Below, piece by piece: positions 48,925-61,900 of a stretch of 64,000 nucleotides of DNA (the stretch's first letter is position 1; each line of letters begins with the position of its first letter). Source of the DNA: Siderastrea radians. Taxonomy: Eukaryota; Cnidaria; Anthozoa; Scleractinia; Rhizangiidae. Under the pieces are notes generated by a model. It was given only the letters and a program-made list of their open reading frames with translations. It did no database searches and had not been told where the DNA came from. The stretch spans positions 8,260,963 to 8,324,962 of the forward strand of contig OZ024894.1 of the NCBI GenBank assembly GCA_964017195.1, given 5' to 3'. The translations under genes were made by a program, and so were the position numbers.

Positions 48925-49060
48925 GTGTTTTGTAGAGTAAACTGGGCAATTAGGCCACGCCGCAAAATACTGTTCTCTGGAGTCAGTGATCTTAAGGGAG
49001 AACAGGAAGAGGAACTTGCAAGGGAGTTGGGCGGGAAGGAGGTGTTGAAGGTTAAAGAGG
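48925..49060 (+). CDS. Possible BRCT-like exon remnant
   Basis: The frame reads RRKILFSGVSDLKGEQEEEL followed by ARELGGKEVLKV. This is like the first strand and helix of a BRCT domain (hydrophobic-F-SG, then LGG). A possible acceptor (TTTTGTAG) lies just before it near 48933 and a weak donor at AAGGTTAAAG near 49049. No further BRCT exon was found, so it is a stray exon or chance similarity. Confidence 0.25.
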
Positions 49061-49169
49061 GAGGGGAACTCTCAGTCGTTCTACAGTGCTTCTTCGGGTA
49101 TTTGAAGGGTCAGTCTATGAATACTGTAAATCTTTAGATAGCTATGTTCATAACGAAAATAGCAGCAGA

Positions 49170-49500
49170 AATACTTCAATTTGCTCTAGTTTGTGCTTCT
49201 TCTTCTTCTTGGACGCTGCAATTCCCATCTTTATCGTTGGGTGCCAACTGTGGCTAAGGAGTACAAAAATTAGAATGAGGTTATAACTTTTCAATGAATA
49301 ACCAAACCAATTGCCATTCTCTCTCAGTTACTATGTTGTGTTGCAAAGATATTGGCTTTACAAATCAATATTCTATAAATATTAACAACATTAACAAGTT
49401 AACAATCCACACAAACAAGTGTGACTTGGAATGGAAAATTTTTATCATGCAAGTTTTGTGCACAATTTTTAACTCTCTTAAAGATATTTGCCGTTAAGGA
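49170..49500. repeat. Upstream flank shared by the two NWD genes (copy 1 side)
   Basis: The segment with GACGCTGCAATTCCCATCTT and CCAACTGTGGCTA matches about 63120-63280 upstream of NWD copy 2 (ACGCTGCAGTTCCCATCTTT, then a similar tail). It suggests that the duplicated unit once reached this far, and it may include promoter or 5' UTR sequence. Confidence 0.6.
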
Positions 49501-50117
49501 ATAATATAAAAGGTAACAAGGAAATGTCCGCTATTTAATGCGATTTAACAATGTTGATGCTAAGTTATTTATTTTACATGAGATAAAATTACCAAAATAA
49601 AAGAAAAGAAAGTTGTAAAAGAAACTTAACGTTTTGAGTGCATTTGTGAGCAAAGTAATTTAGGAACAGTTGAGTGAGGGCATAAAATTCCTCTCGGAAA
49701 GGTTTCTGATGGAAAAACATTTAAACGGCTTCAACAGTATCTTTTACTCTGTGTAACTTTTTCAAAATGGCAAGTAGGTACTGTGTCTTTTAGTATGCTA
49801 GTTAATATCGCTGAGGTTAGAGCGGAAAATAGTGCAAAAGTGAAGTCGTCTGTTCTAAGTAAACGCCGCCAGAAGCAAAAGGCTCGCGTGGAAGCTCGAT
49901 GTCCTCAGACAGCCTTTTGTACGCTTACCTGCTAGAGTTTGGGAAAGCTGTTCGTGCTGAATAAGTTTTTGGCATCGCATATAGGGTTAACAGACTGTGT
50001 GGATAAATTGTCATTACTCAAGTGCAATGGCTCCGGGAACATGGAGTGCCTTTCGCCCCTCAGGATACTCAAGGCGAGTTCTTATCATAGACGGTGCCAT
50101 CGACCTTTTTAAAGAAT
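49501..50117. other. No recognised gene
   Basis: AT-rich, no exon or RNA signal. Confidence 0.4.
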
Positions 50118-51515
50118 GCTGTTTGTTCGTTTCTTATCTGAAAGCACTTTCTCTTTGTTAACGTGAACGACTCTTAAGTTGTAGAATGACTTTTTCTTTC
50201 AGCGAGTTCACGGTGGGGCCAAACCACCCCCCAAATGGGTCATGAAATGTCCCGTTTTTTGGTTAATTTTTAATAATTTTGTTACTTTTCATCATTTCTT
50301 TACCAAACTTGGTAATTTGATATGGGTCTTTGTGCCAAACAATTTGACATGAATGGTGATGCCAAATGTCAAATTATGACGTCATAATTGGTGACGTCAT
50401 ATTATTCTCTAAAATAAAATTTTAGAATTTCTAAATTTTTTCTGGTGTTTTAGAAAGAACACGTCAAGAGGAGTTGAATGCTGAAAACCGTTTGTCGATG
50501 TGATAAATAATGGATGAGATATGGCATTTTAGATTTTGAAAATTTCACAGTCTCAAAATAGGGTCCCCCCCTTGTGTAATACGTTTGAATTTAAGTGTTG
50601 TTTTGTTGCGTCAACGACACCATTTAAGTTGCAGATAAGATGTCTTAAATGACGGAAGCTAAATGAAAAAGAAAAACTCGGAAAATTTTTTTCCTGCCAG
50701 AGCTAGAGCCCCCAAACCAGTTTTGTGACGTAATTAAGTGTCACGTGATCAATTATGCTCTTGCTAATATTATCGTTTTCAAGCCGAAAACTTAAAATCT
50801 AAAATGATACGATTTTTTGGAACAACAAGAAGTCCATTTTACCAGATTATTAGCTTGCATGGAAAAAAACTGTACAAAATAGATCAACAGGGTTGTTTTT
50901 AGAAGAAAAGTATGGTTCCGGGGGGGACACTTTAAATGTCTTTAAATTGCCATAACTCAAGATACGTTTGTCTTAGCGAGGTACGGTTTTCAGCATTTTA
51001 CTCCCCTTGCCAAGTTCTTTCAGATGACATAACTTTTTATTTCAAATTTGAAATTTTCAGTTAACTCGTTTTGTGACGTCAGCCATTATGACGTCACAAT
51101 TTGGTTTTTTAAGTCATTCTCATACTTAAAATAAATTGGGCGACAACCCAAGGTTTTTTGCCAAGTTTGGAAAAGAAATATGAAAAAGAAGCAAAATTAG
51201 TCTAAATGACCCATTTGGGGGGTGGTTTGGCCCCGCCGTGTTGTTCGATTGAGCACTGCAATCAAGTTCAGCTTTATGTGGTAACGTGAATGTTTTTGCC
51301 TTGCACTATCTGTTGAATGACTCTTTCGGTGGGGTGTTCGATTGACGACTGCAAATAGGTTTGATTGCTTGTAAAGGCGTGTTGTTTGCCTTATATTCTT
51401 TGTGGAATCCCTCTTTCTGCTCGTTTTTCGATTGAGGACTGCAGATAGATTTAATTGAGTGTAAAAGCGTGTCTGTTTGCCTTTTCCTGGTCCGGTAATG
51501 ACCCTTTCAGCGAAG
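50118..51515. repeat. About 90-bp tandem repeat split by an inserted element
   Basis: Units beginning GTTCGATTG, GTTCGATTG and TTCGATTG start near 51243, 51336 and 51425 and end in GAATGACTCTTTC or similar. A further unit end (GAATGACTTTTTCTTTCAGC) stands at about 50180-50208, directly left of the 1-kb element. The element therefore landed at a unit boundary. A 123-codon minus-strand frame here is a product of the repeat. Confidence 0.75.
50209..51240. mobile_element. 1,032-bp element with CACGGTGGGGCCAAACCACC ends
   Basis: The left end CACGGTGGGGCCAAACCACC is mirrored at the right (GGTGGTTTGGCCCCGCCGTG). The inner parts are also imperfect mirrors (TGACGTCA-rich blocks near 50380 and 51075; CAGCATTTTACTCC against its inverse). 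There is no transposase and no TTAA at its edges, so it belongs to another family. Confidence 0.85.
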
Positions 51516-51546
51516 ACACGTGGAAGCGAAGGCAGAATTTGCTCAG

Positions 51547-51820
51547 ATGTCAAGCAACAACAGCTCAAACATTGAAAACGGCTTTCACGGGGACATTCTG
51601 AGTAAGAACAAAACCATTGGGGTCTTCTCTTCTCAGTCCCTTAGAAAACTAATTTTCTTCCCGATTTCCGTCCTTTATCTCGTCTTGTTCTGTATTTCCA
51701 TCGCTTTTTTCGTGGTTGACGAGCAGGGTTTCTTCACAGACATTTTCGGCATCGCTGAAAACAGTGTTTTTGCAATCACTACAGCTGTACAACGACCCAC
51801 TCCTACGAGATTCTGTACAG
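51547..51820 (+). CDS. Candidate first exon of a type II membrane protein
   Basis: ATG 51547 opens a frame with a 35-residue Ser/Asn-rich head, then a hydrophobic segment of about 23 residues (IFFPISVLYLVLFC...) and a short stalk. It ends at TGTACAG followed by GTGTTC (donor at 51821, phase 1). Basic residues (SLRKL) precede the hydrophobic segment, favouring the N-terminus inside. TNF-like ligands, C-type lectins and some proteases share this layout; the family is not identifiable from one exon. Later exons were not found to 53.1 kb and may lie beyond. The upstream GTG-started extension is not preferred, because ATG 51547 begins the natural head. Confidence 0.45.
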
Positions 51821-51864
51821 GTGTTCTTAGTTTTCTAGGTTTTACTACTCGGGATCTCTTTTGA

Positions 51865-53106
51865 ATTGCGCTCTAAAAACAGATATGTTTATCTAAATAG
51901 CAGGTATATCTACCTCAAACTACTTCCGCATTCACGCCTTCGCTCACAGAGCCGTTTCATTTGGTTTTCGCCTAACAGCAACGATCAGTGTCACTTACCC
52001 ACCCACTCTCCCACATTTTCTTTGTTTGCGTGGTGATTGTTAATATCATGTCGCCAAATTTTTCCCCAATCTTGATGTGACGCGATAAGTTTTGCAGTGC
52101 GAATTAGTACACTATTCCTCTACTAAGTAGACTAAGCCGAGAGACAGGCAATTTCTGTACGTAAATCACTGTATCCCTTATAAGCAGCAAGCCACTGCAG
52201 CTTAACTTCCAGCGAAAAATTAATCTATAATCGGACCTGAATCGCTCAACTTCATAGTCAAAGTGATCTTAACATTTATCTTCTGAAAAGCTGACTTAAT
52301 AAACAAGCGACAAACAGTTAGATATGTTAGTGATTCTTGAATGCTGGAAACTGTTATTAACATAAAACCTGAACAGGTACCTGTTTTTCAGTTTGAATTT
52401 TCCCCTAAAAATCAGCTTTCAAAGACTATTGTTAGTGATGCAACTGCAATGTCCTTCTTCTCCAATATTCAAAGTTTGATGTGATATAAACGAAAATGGT
52501 ACAATTTCAAAAGGGGTTTACTAAAAGCAGTTTTGTGGTTGACCAATCAAGTGATATAATGCTAAAGTCACAGAAGCAATATCTGCCTTCATTTTCTATT
52601 GTTTCCAGCAAAGCTTTAGTTGGAGTTTGAATAATTATGCTTTTACCAGCCGATCAGTCATTACACGTTACTGTGCGAATCAAAAAACTGTGAAACACAT
52701 CGATTTGATTGGACATTTCCAACTATGCAGCTGCCAATCAGATGCGCGATGAAACCGCAATACAAACAAACAAAGTGTTGGTCACGAAACCACATATTGG
52801 GCTTTTATCCCTGCAGTCTTTTCATTGTTAGTGCACCTTTCTTCTTTCGTTGTAACCAAAATGGAAATTTGAACGCCTTAAAGAAAAAGAGAGGTTCAAA
52901 ATCGCAAGTCCCTCAACGATTTCCAAACCCAGACAGATGTTCACCTCTGCCTGGTTTCAAAGCAGTTGCGGTTAAAAGCCATTTCGAGTTTGCAGTTTTG
53001 AAGCGCTCTCTCTTTCGCTTTTACATTCGGTGCTCAATTTTCCGCTTCGCTTACCTAGCCAGCCCAAGACTCCAGCCCGGCGTTCTGAACAAATTCCTCT
53101 AATAAC
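51865..53106. other. No recognised gene
   Basis: Possible intron of the preceding candidate gene. A 125-codon plus-strand frame (52725-53102) lacks any known motif and is not supported. Confidence 0.4.
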
Positions 53107-53690
53107 AAATTTGCGAATACATGGAGAAACTTTTAGCCTGAGCTGAAATTCAATTCAGCCCGTCCAAACGGACTGAAAACACCCACGTACGTAATCACAA
53201 TCAAATCTTCAGCCCGGGCTGAAACATGAACTTGGGCAAGCACAACGATTGTGTTTTCAATGTGAAAAGTTCTCGAGCAAATTGCCCCGCCTAAGGGGCC
53301 GATTACATGGCGAATTTGAGCCCGGTTAGCCGGGTCAAACTAACTGAGAAACCTCATGTAATCGCATTCAAATTTCAGCCCGGGCGAAATATGAACTTGG
53401 GCATGCGCACCGCTTGAGTTGTGAATGTAAAACTCTTTTCCTGAAAAAAAAATTTTCTGGCCAATTTTAAGCATTGCACCCGGGCTGAAATTCGCAGGCA
53501 ATCGCAACAAAATTTCAGCCCGGTGGGTGGACCGAAATTTCATCCCGGGGTGAAATTCGCCATGTAATCGGCCTCTAATTTTAATTATTGTGCCTGGGCT
53601 GAAATTCGCTAAGTAATCGCAGCCCGTTGGGAGGGCCGAATTTTCAGCCCGGACAAACTCTCCATGTAATCAGACTCTTAGGTCCCTGAT
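53107..53690. repeat. Nested repeat with TTCAGCCCGGGCTGAAAT motifs and CCGATTACATGGCG ends
   Basis: AGCCCGGGCTGAAAT and close forms recur at least six times. GGCCGATTACATGGCGAA at 53297 is mirrored by TTCGCCATGTAATCGGCC ending near 53573, giving an inner foldback of about 280 bp. Outer half-matches (ATACATGGAGAAACT at 53117, CTCCATGTAATCAGAC near 53670) suggest one such element inside another. Confidence 0.7.
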
Positions 53691-54100
53691 GGGGTTTAAT
53701 ACTAGTCCTGAACTCAACCGTATAAAGGTCTTATTCATATAGACATCCCCTGTATATGAGCAAGCAGGTGCTCTTGTTAGGTCCCTACTAACAGGCTATC
53801 AGCTGTTATCAGTCCCTGTATATGAGCAAGTATGAGCTCTGATTGGCTCCTTTCTTATCAGCTATCAACTGTCATCATACAGTCCTGTATATGAGAAAGC
53901 AGACGCTCACATTGGCTTCCTACTAATGGGCTATCAGCCAATATCACATGAGTAGAGAAGAAACTGGACGAAGGAAAATTGCTTCCGGTTTTCATTTGAT
54001 TGAGTGTCGTAAAACCAAAGTAGTTGCTCTGAACAATCACAACCAACGCAATCAACACATTGAACCAATCAGAAAGAACTCATAGCCATGCAAATACTGT
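53690..54100. repeat. Dispersed repeat, second copy, with internal tandem units
   Basis: Matches 20405-20690 in order: GTCCCTGATGGGGTTTAATA, TATGAGCAAGCAGGTGC, CACATGAGTAGAG, ATTGAGTGTCGTAAAACC and AAAGTAGTTGCTCTG. The block around CTGTATATGAGCAAG and GCTATCAGC is repeated three times (near 53748, 53818 and 53885), a difference from the first copy. Confidence 0.65.
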
Positions 54101-54731
54101 GCGCTTCGTTGTCTGTGAGCTTGGCTGTGACTTTAATAATAATCGTTAAATGTACAAGGTGGGTAGGCCGGGCAGCTCACCAACGGGACAAAAGAAATTT
54201 GGATGTGGCTGTGACACAAATGACAACATATCTCACACTTTTCCAGAAATACTCTATTATCTAAAATGATTCACGAGAGTTACATTTAATAGAGGAAAAT
54301 TGTCTGAACGTTATTAAAGAAGCGTGGATGGATGAGGTTTTGTTACCCTTTCTTCTCTCCAGTAATAAAACGTGTTTATCTGTCAAAACTACCAACAACA
54401 CTTTAGTATACGAACCCTGTATGTACTTTTTGAAAATAAGTTGACTGTTGATTCAGTCGCATAAAAGCCTGTTAATATGTTTTCATATTAAAAATTATCA
54501 TTATGACTGTTCTTCCTCACCGTAAAATGCAAAAGTGATAAATGGTGCCAAATTCAAACTTTAAGCAAGATAAACATGAGTGTTATAAATAATGCGCCTA
54601 AATCCTAACGCTGTTTTTAACTATACTATTGCCGTAACAGGGTCGCCGATTACTGTTCGTCAATAGCATTTTCTCTCAACAGTCCTACTGTTCCATTCCC
54701 ATGCGTATTCCTCACATGTCATGCAAACGCT
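54101..54731 (-). other. 3' flank / possible 3' UTR of NWD copy 2
   Basis: From about 54210 it aligns with the copy 1 flank at 30445-30973. No polyadenylation signal could be fixed with confidence. Confidence 0.5.
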
Positions 54732-57700
54732 TCAGCAAATGTCACCTTTATCATCATCCTTGTCGTCATCTACACCGTCTTCAGCCGATGGCTTTTCTTG
54801 GAAATCCCCAATCGTCCCTTCTATGAACAATCCATCGTATGGTGACCTCAAGTCTTCTTCTTGTATCGTCCCTTTATGGCCAGGCCGATGCAAGTGAAGA
54901 ACCATTAGATTTGGGTTTTCCCTCAGCCCCAGGGCGATCCTGTCTCCGACGGTTTTTACGTGATTCGGGTTACCATCTGTCGTGAAGGACGCCAGATGCT
55001 TCGTCGTTTTTATGTCCCACGCGTCGAAGGTGTTTCCATCTTGAGATCTGGAGATGATCACTTCTCCGTCCGGTGAAACGTAAACCTCAGAAACGTCTGG
55101 GCAAGTGATGGCGCGCAAAACCTGGCCGCTTTCGATGCTCCAGATTTTGATACCCTCGCCGTTTGCTCCAGTTATAGCCGTCATGGAGGATCCCGAAACT
55201 GCAACGGTGCTTGCTGTTTCGTACTCCTCTGGATCGAAGAGCTTGCAAATCAGCTTCCCGCTGAGTAGATTCCAAAGTAGTGGCTGCGAATGCTGGACTA
55301 AATTAACTAGATATTTGCCATCATCTGATATCTTTGCATTGAAGAGAGACAACTGTTCCCCTTCGTAGCTCAGAAACTTGTGGGTGAAGGTGGTTGTGTC
55401 AATGGCGATCAAGTGCAGCTCCTTGTCCTTGTGCTTGGTCATTAGGCTTGCTTGGGAACACACAGCCATTTTGCCGTTTTTGCTGATCAACATGTCTTCA
55501 AAGCGTCGCTTTTCTTTGAACTTGACCACCTTAACTACTTTTCCGCTGTCAACATCCCACACTTTGACATTTCTCCGTCCCCGAGAAAACGAAATCATGC
55601 GTTTCTGGTCGATAAATCCAAAAGCATTCATCCTTTTGCACGCCTTTCCAGCCAAATTTCTCTCGATCTTTCCCTCTCCAAAGTTGAACACTTTGTAATG
55701 TGGAAGGTCCTGGTCACAGATAAACCCAACTGCACGAGTGGCTGTACACATGCGAATTGGATTCGGAAATAACATCACATTCATCAGTCGACGAACTCGT
55801 TTACCACTGAGCGCGTCCCAGACATCGAGCGTGTTTCTAAACTGAATAATAGCTGTTGTGAGGACATGGCGCTGATCAAAGCTAGGTGAAATGGCTGTCA
55901 TCTGGTCAGCAAACGTGTTGCCTTGCATTTCGTTGACAACAGTGTCCATCTGGTTTTCGTCACCTTCTTCGCGACTTTTGTCGAAGACGCGGAGTTGGTC
56001 GGTGTTGTCCTGACCGATCGCCAAGATGTTGTTTCCATCACGTGTGTAGATTTGCGAACGATAGTTTGGCCTTCTCAGGCATCTTTCGACATCCCCAGTT
56101 TCCAGGTTCAAAATACAGATTTCAAAATCATCAGCAGTCACAGCCTTCTTGCCGTCATCAGTGATCTGCAGTCGATGAAGACCCTGTTCCATCTTAAAAT
56201 TCTTTAGCTCACGAATAAGACTTCCAGAAAGGTCGTACAAGCGCAAGTTATCAAAGGAGGATGGGATGACAGCGACTTGGTCTAGAGATGTTATTTTGAT
56301 TTCCTTGATAAAGACAGCTTCTCCATCTTTCTTGGGGTACTTTATGGTGATCTTGCCCATCTCTTTGCCAATTTTCACATTAATGAAGTGCACTGTGTTT
56401 TTTCCACGGATGTTGTAAACAGCGTAGTTGCCACGCGCATCCAGGCTGCCAAGTTCATCGTCTGTGTTTACATCTTTCAATGGCAAGAGGTGAAGCAGTG
56501 TGCCGTTCTTTACTTCCCAGATCTTAAGCGCGTCTGGACAGATTGCAACTAGCAAATTCTCGTCTTCAGCAAACGACACTGGAGCCTGGGGGTGATAGGA
56601 AAACCAGTCATCATCTTTTACCTCGAAATCTTGGACTATCTGCCCAGTCAATGTATTGAGCAAGAAAATCTTGTGTGATCCAGCGAGAAGCAGTAGGTCG
56701 GGATTCTTTTGGCTTATCTGATTGAAATTTGTTTGGCACATCTCTGTAGGTTCCTGAATGGTAAACTTTCGAAGCTCTTTTCCACTGCGATAGTCAACGA
56801 TTCTGATGACTAGTCCATCCGAAGACTGGCTTGTGATTGCAATAGTGCGGTTGTCTTTAGCCATGCTAATAACATCAGTGCCAAACTGCGTCAAGCCGAT
56901 TGTAGAACGTAAAGCTCCTCCGGGGGCTGTCAGACACTTTCTGTTAGGAAGGAAACATTCAGTGGAGGAATTCAATGCTTGCTTCAAAACCTTGTAGACG
57001 TCAGGGTGCTGTTCCGGCCTCTGCAGAAAGTTGTACATGCGACCAATGAACTGAGTGGGAAGTTGCCCGCTATCTTGGGAGAGCGGATGAGCTGAGAGTT
57101 GTAAACATTCGTGCAGGAGCTGTACGTCATCATCTTCAGGCTTTTCGTCCAGATACGAAGAGAAATCACCCATAAGTACTTGTAAGGAGGTCCCTCGGAG
57201 CTTTGCAAAGAGGAATTCGAAGTTGCAGAGACACTCCTCTTTCATCTGTTTTAAGTTTCCGGAATGTAACAAGTGGAAAGGCAACTCACTCAATTTGCGA
57301 AGATTGAAAAACTGTTTGTCTTCACCTGAGTCGAAGATCAGAGGTTGTTTGGGTACCAGCCTTTCCATGGACATCTCTTTTCCTTCTTTGTTGACAAATG
57401 GCTTTTTCACACCACCGGACCACTCACCAAGAAAGTAGTCGCTCATGTTGCCGTGTATCTTCTTTGCTTGATCTTTTGTCAGATATCGTTCCCTCGCGGC
57501 TTCTATGAACTGCCGATGATACCAGAAGACTACTTGAGTGCCATCTGCACCTCGCTCGATTAGATAGTCTCCAATGTCCGATCGAATACGAATCCACAGT
57601 AAAGGTGGGAGTCTTCTGACAGGTGGGGTCCAGTACTGGTAGACGTCATTCAGGACTTCGTCATCCAAGGAAAGGAGGTCTTCCAACTCAGTCTCCGTCA

Positions 57701-58929
57701 AACCATTTTTTGAGGCAGTGATGTAAGCTAAGGCATGGCTGACGAGAATTTTGCCATGTCGTCTTTCTAGTCGTTCAAACATGTCATCGATGATTTCTCT
57801 TACATTTTGCCCAATATGAATATCGGAATCCGGGGTGTAAGACTTCCATCGCAGGGCTTCGTCAAAGGCAAGTTTGAGATAGAGTGGAAGGGGACACTTC
57901 TGAAAGGCATCCATGACATAACTTTTCTGCTTTGGAAGGATGGCACGATTAGCTGCCTTCAACCAGTTCTCAAGGATGACATCTGCTTCATTAAGGGGGA
58001 TCCTTGGTACTTCCAGAAAGCACTCACTAGGCAGGATAGTCTAAAGTGAGGGAAAATAGGTGAACAAACAACATTACATTACCTGATAAAGATTGAATTA
58101 TCGGTACAAAATTACACTAGTTCGATGAGGGAAGTATAATATAGGACGCCAAAGGCAAGCATTGAGGATCAAAACTGGTAGTTAAGCCTTTTCAGTCCTC
58201 AGAACCTAAGCTCAAAACTAGTAAATTTAACGTAAAATACCAAATTACAAACAAATTTACAGAAAAGTGCGGCCCTAAGTTATTGCCAAAAAAGGTTTAA
58301 AAGAAACACCAGGATCTTATGGTCTGATTTTAGGAGGTGAAGGGATTGTATCACCAATTGTCTCAAATGTGTGTGTTGCTGGCGTAACAAGTGAAGAGTA
58401 TGATAACTTACCCTTAGACCGGGTAACGTCTGATATTCCTGGCCAGGTAGTGTGGAAAGGACGGCATACACATTGCTTGGCAGGTTCCTTGGATACCAGT
58501 CCATTTGTCTTCCTCCATCATCGATAGAAAGTTGGTCCAGCGAGTCCAAAACCAGAACAACTGGTTGGTTTTCTGCTGATTTCTCCAGGCATTCTTGGAA
58601 GTAATCTTTGAGGGATTTCATGTCCTACGGAAATACATCATTTCGGATTTTAATTTAAACTTAATAACTTTAACTTACACTAAACATTCGATCGATATTC
58701 ACAATCGACCAGTTGATTTCCCTTCAACGCTGCAACGATCGTGTTCTCAATTCGGTGTTTGACTTGTCCATGGAAATTGAAAGTGGTTGACAATAACTCA
58801 GTGAAGTACTTGTCAATGTCATGGTGGATAACTGTGAAGGAAAATCACTGATCACTCAGGTTTGGCATATTATATCAGTACATTCCCGTAAATACTGAGC
58901 TAAGACAACAAACAAAATTTAATTTAATG

Positions 58930-58983
<54 letters not shown>

Positions 58984-61900
58984 GGCTTTTGTTAGTTACC
59001 TCCGGTATATTTGCTATCTCCTTTCCAGTAGCCTTGCACAGTTGGGTGCAGATGCTCTTCAAGAGAGGCCTGATGCCAGATGAATCCGGTGATGTGCCAA
59101 TGAATCGCAAAACTACTATACCAGATTCGTCTTCCAACCACTGTTTAACTTTCGTAGCAATTTTTGCCATGATTGAAGTTTTCCCACACCCTGATTCTCC
59201 GTACAGCACCACGCCATGCTTGTCGTGTCCCACTAAGGTCTTCTTTGAGGCTTCCAGGAACTCTTTACGCCCGTGAAATGATTTGCATTTCTTTTGACAA
59301 AATGACCCATGTTGGAAGAGTTCTTCAGCAAATGAATCTCGCGAGTCAGACGTCTCATTCTCTTTGATCCCGTTGTCGATCATCTGAGTCAAAGTGGCAT
59401 AAAAGTCTTCGCACAACTTCTCTATATACTGCGAATGTGCTGGTGATGTCGATGGATCCACGCCATTTTCGGACCATTTGATGTCATACGTCATGATATT
59501 TGCGCTTGGTAAGGTACAAGGGAGGTCTTTTTCTCGCAGTGTGTTGAGAAGGTTCTGGGCCGTTTGGTCTACGGATGCATTTGTTCCCCACGTTTTGTCG
59601 ATGAATTTTCCAGCGTTCTTACTATCGACATTTGCGCCAAGATCTGAAATGACTCGCTTGAACCAGAAGCAATGTTTGGAAGGACTCGATGCATTAATAA
59701 TACCTCTACGGATTTCATCCTCGGTAACTGGAGAAAAGCAAAATATTGAGGTTACCAGCGCACATAAGGATATGACAATCCAGCTTTCATTGGAATGTCT
59801 CTAAGTCATTTCATTGGCGTGTCTCTGCAATAAATGGCAATAGATTCTGGGAGATAGATATATTTTAAGACCGCATCCAAATTGTCTTTAAAAGTCAAAA
59901 GGCAAAGTCTGGAAGAGGGACGAAAGCAATTGATTCCCACAAACCTCGCGAGACCGATCTGCCGCAGTAACATTTCAAAGGAACATTTCAAGGAGACAAA
60001 GCTCTACAATACACTAGAGGATATCGAAACCTAGAAGAAGGTAATTAAGGTTGTGTTAACTTTGCTCCTTGAAAGGTCTCGAGCTCCTTCAAAAGTTGTA
60101 CTTTTAAAGCATCTGTTATCTGAAGTCTTTGTATGTATTTCGATAATCTCGATGATATTGCGGAAGGTCCTGTTAAACCGCCCTCTCGCGTCTCATTGCT
60201 AAATGATGCATTTTTGGCTTTCAATAGATATGTAAAGACCAACTCATACCTGACATATAGTACTTGTGTTCATCTCTCCCCTTAACCAAAGCCTTGTCAG
60301 CGGCCATCCTCAAGACAACCTGCATCCTCTCAAAAGCCGCCCACCAATCAGCAGACGCCTTCTTACGTAACTCACTGTTTTCATAATCACGATAGTGAGG
60401 CAGCAGTGATGTGATTGGCTGCAATAGATATTGTGCGGGAACTGCGTTGTCATCTCGCCAAAACCACTTTTTCAGCAGTTGATGATCATCTTCGTTTTCA
60501 ACTGCTGCAAGGAGCGTCTCGAACTCAGAAGCGGCGATCTTGGCTGGGAAGGGACGGTAACCATATTTTTGTCCTAGAAAGGTCTAAAAATGGCATCCAC
60601 AATGATACATTTGGAAAAAGTAGTCTAAAATTATATTTCTTTGATGTTCTAGTGAAGTTGGGCTTCGACAGGAATTAGTCTCAGTATTTTTGTCAATTAT
60701 TATCCCATTTTTTGCCAATTGTCACATATTATAGTACCACATTGCGTAACGAGATGAAGTTGCTGTTTGAAATGAACATAGTAAGATTTAGTTCCAGCAA
60801 TTATAGCACGGGTTCCGGTCCAAAATATTCATAAACCAAGGGAATTTCATGTAGATATCATTTTGCGCGAAATTAATAGCATTGGTTTAACCTTGGAGTA
60901 GGATGCTGGAAGAAACCTAGAATTGAATGCATACAATCCTTGTCCGAGTTTTTTGCGCTTAATTTCATTAAACAAATAACCATTCCTCGTAAATTGAGAC
61001 TTTTTCGTAAAATTTCGAGTCAACCGAAATTCTTTTAAAACGTAGAGAAAAAAAATAGATTGTTTATATTGAAAGAAAAAAAAACTGTCGTTTACAGTGA
61101 TCTCTCTATAAAACGATAATCACTGGGACCAGCTAGCGTCCTTCTCAGAGACGTGTCTCAAGGAGATAAATTGAAAGCACGTAAATAGCACAAGGGCTTA
61201 CTGCTTGTCAGCTGTGCTTGTGTATGTCCATGAGGGAGATGAAATAAACGACTAAAATGCGGAAGAATTGTTCTTCTTACAGAAGGTCTGTTATGATTAG
61301 ATTGAATAACTGTATTTTTCTGTCTTAATACTCACAATGAAGTTGGGTCCAGTTGAGAGCTTCTGACATGCACGTAACTCCCTCATACAGAGTTCAGTGG
61401 TCATGTGATCATCAGTGGACTCGTCCCGGACTCCCCATCTCATGTCCACGACTTGAAAGTCATAGCCTCTCTCTTGACAGAAGGACTTGAGACGAGGATA
61501 CACTCGCTCCATCAGGGTGTTACGCTCCACAGAGGTATCTAGAGAGGATTTTATAGAGAATAATTTCAAAGTGCTCACGTACTCACTTACTTACTTAAGC
61601 ATCTTTACGCCATGTGGCGCATAAGGCCCCCGCTAAATCCCTTCAACGTTCCCCGTCTTGTATAATTTTCGATGCCTCACTCCAAGTGAGGCCCAGTCTT
61701 CCCTTTAGCTTTGCTTCCACCGATCTTCTCCATGTTAACCGTGGCCTTCCTCGTCTGTGTCTACCAATTTAAAAGTATCCCGCTCGCAACTTGCAACCTT
61801 TAATTTGGTCAGGAATGTGAAACGTGGAATGCGGAGTGGAATGAAGAGCGATGGAGTTGGATCGACTAGTGTGGAGTTGGGAGTTATAATCTCGGTAGAT

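Noticed and set aside
51197..51568. 123-codon minus-strand frame with three similar segments
   Set aside because: It reflects the 90-bp tandem repeat and has no start or splice context of its own.
52725..53102. 125-codon plus-strand frame
   Set aside because: No motif or splice context, and it borders the dispersed repeat block.
58919..58990. Poly-Leu C-terminus of a NACHT fragment
   Set aside because: It is intron: the donor GAG/GTAACT precedes it and the Leu run is the (TAA)n microsatellite read in frame.
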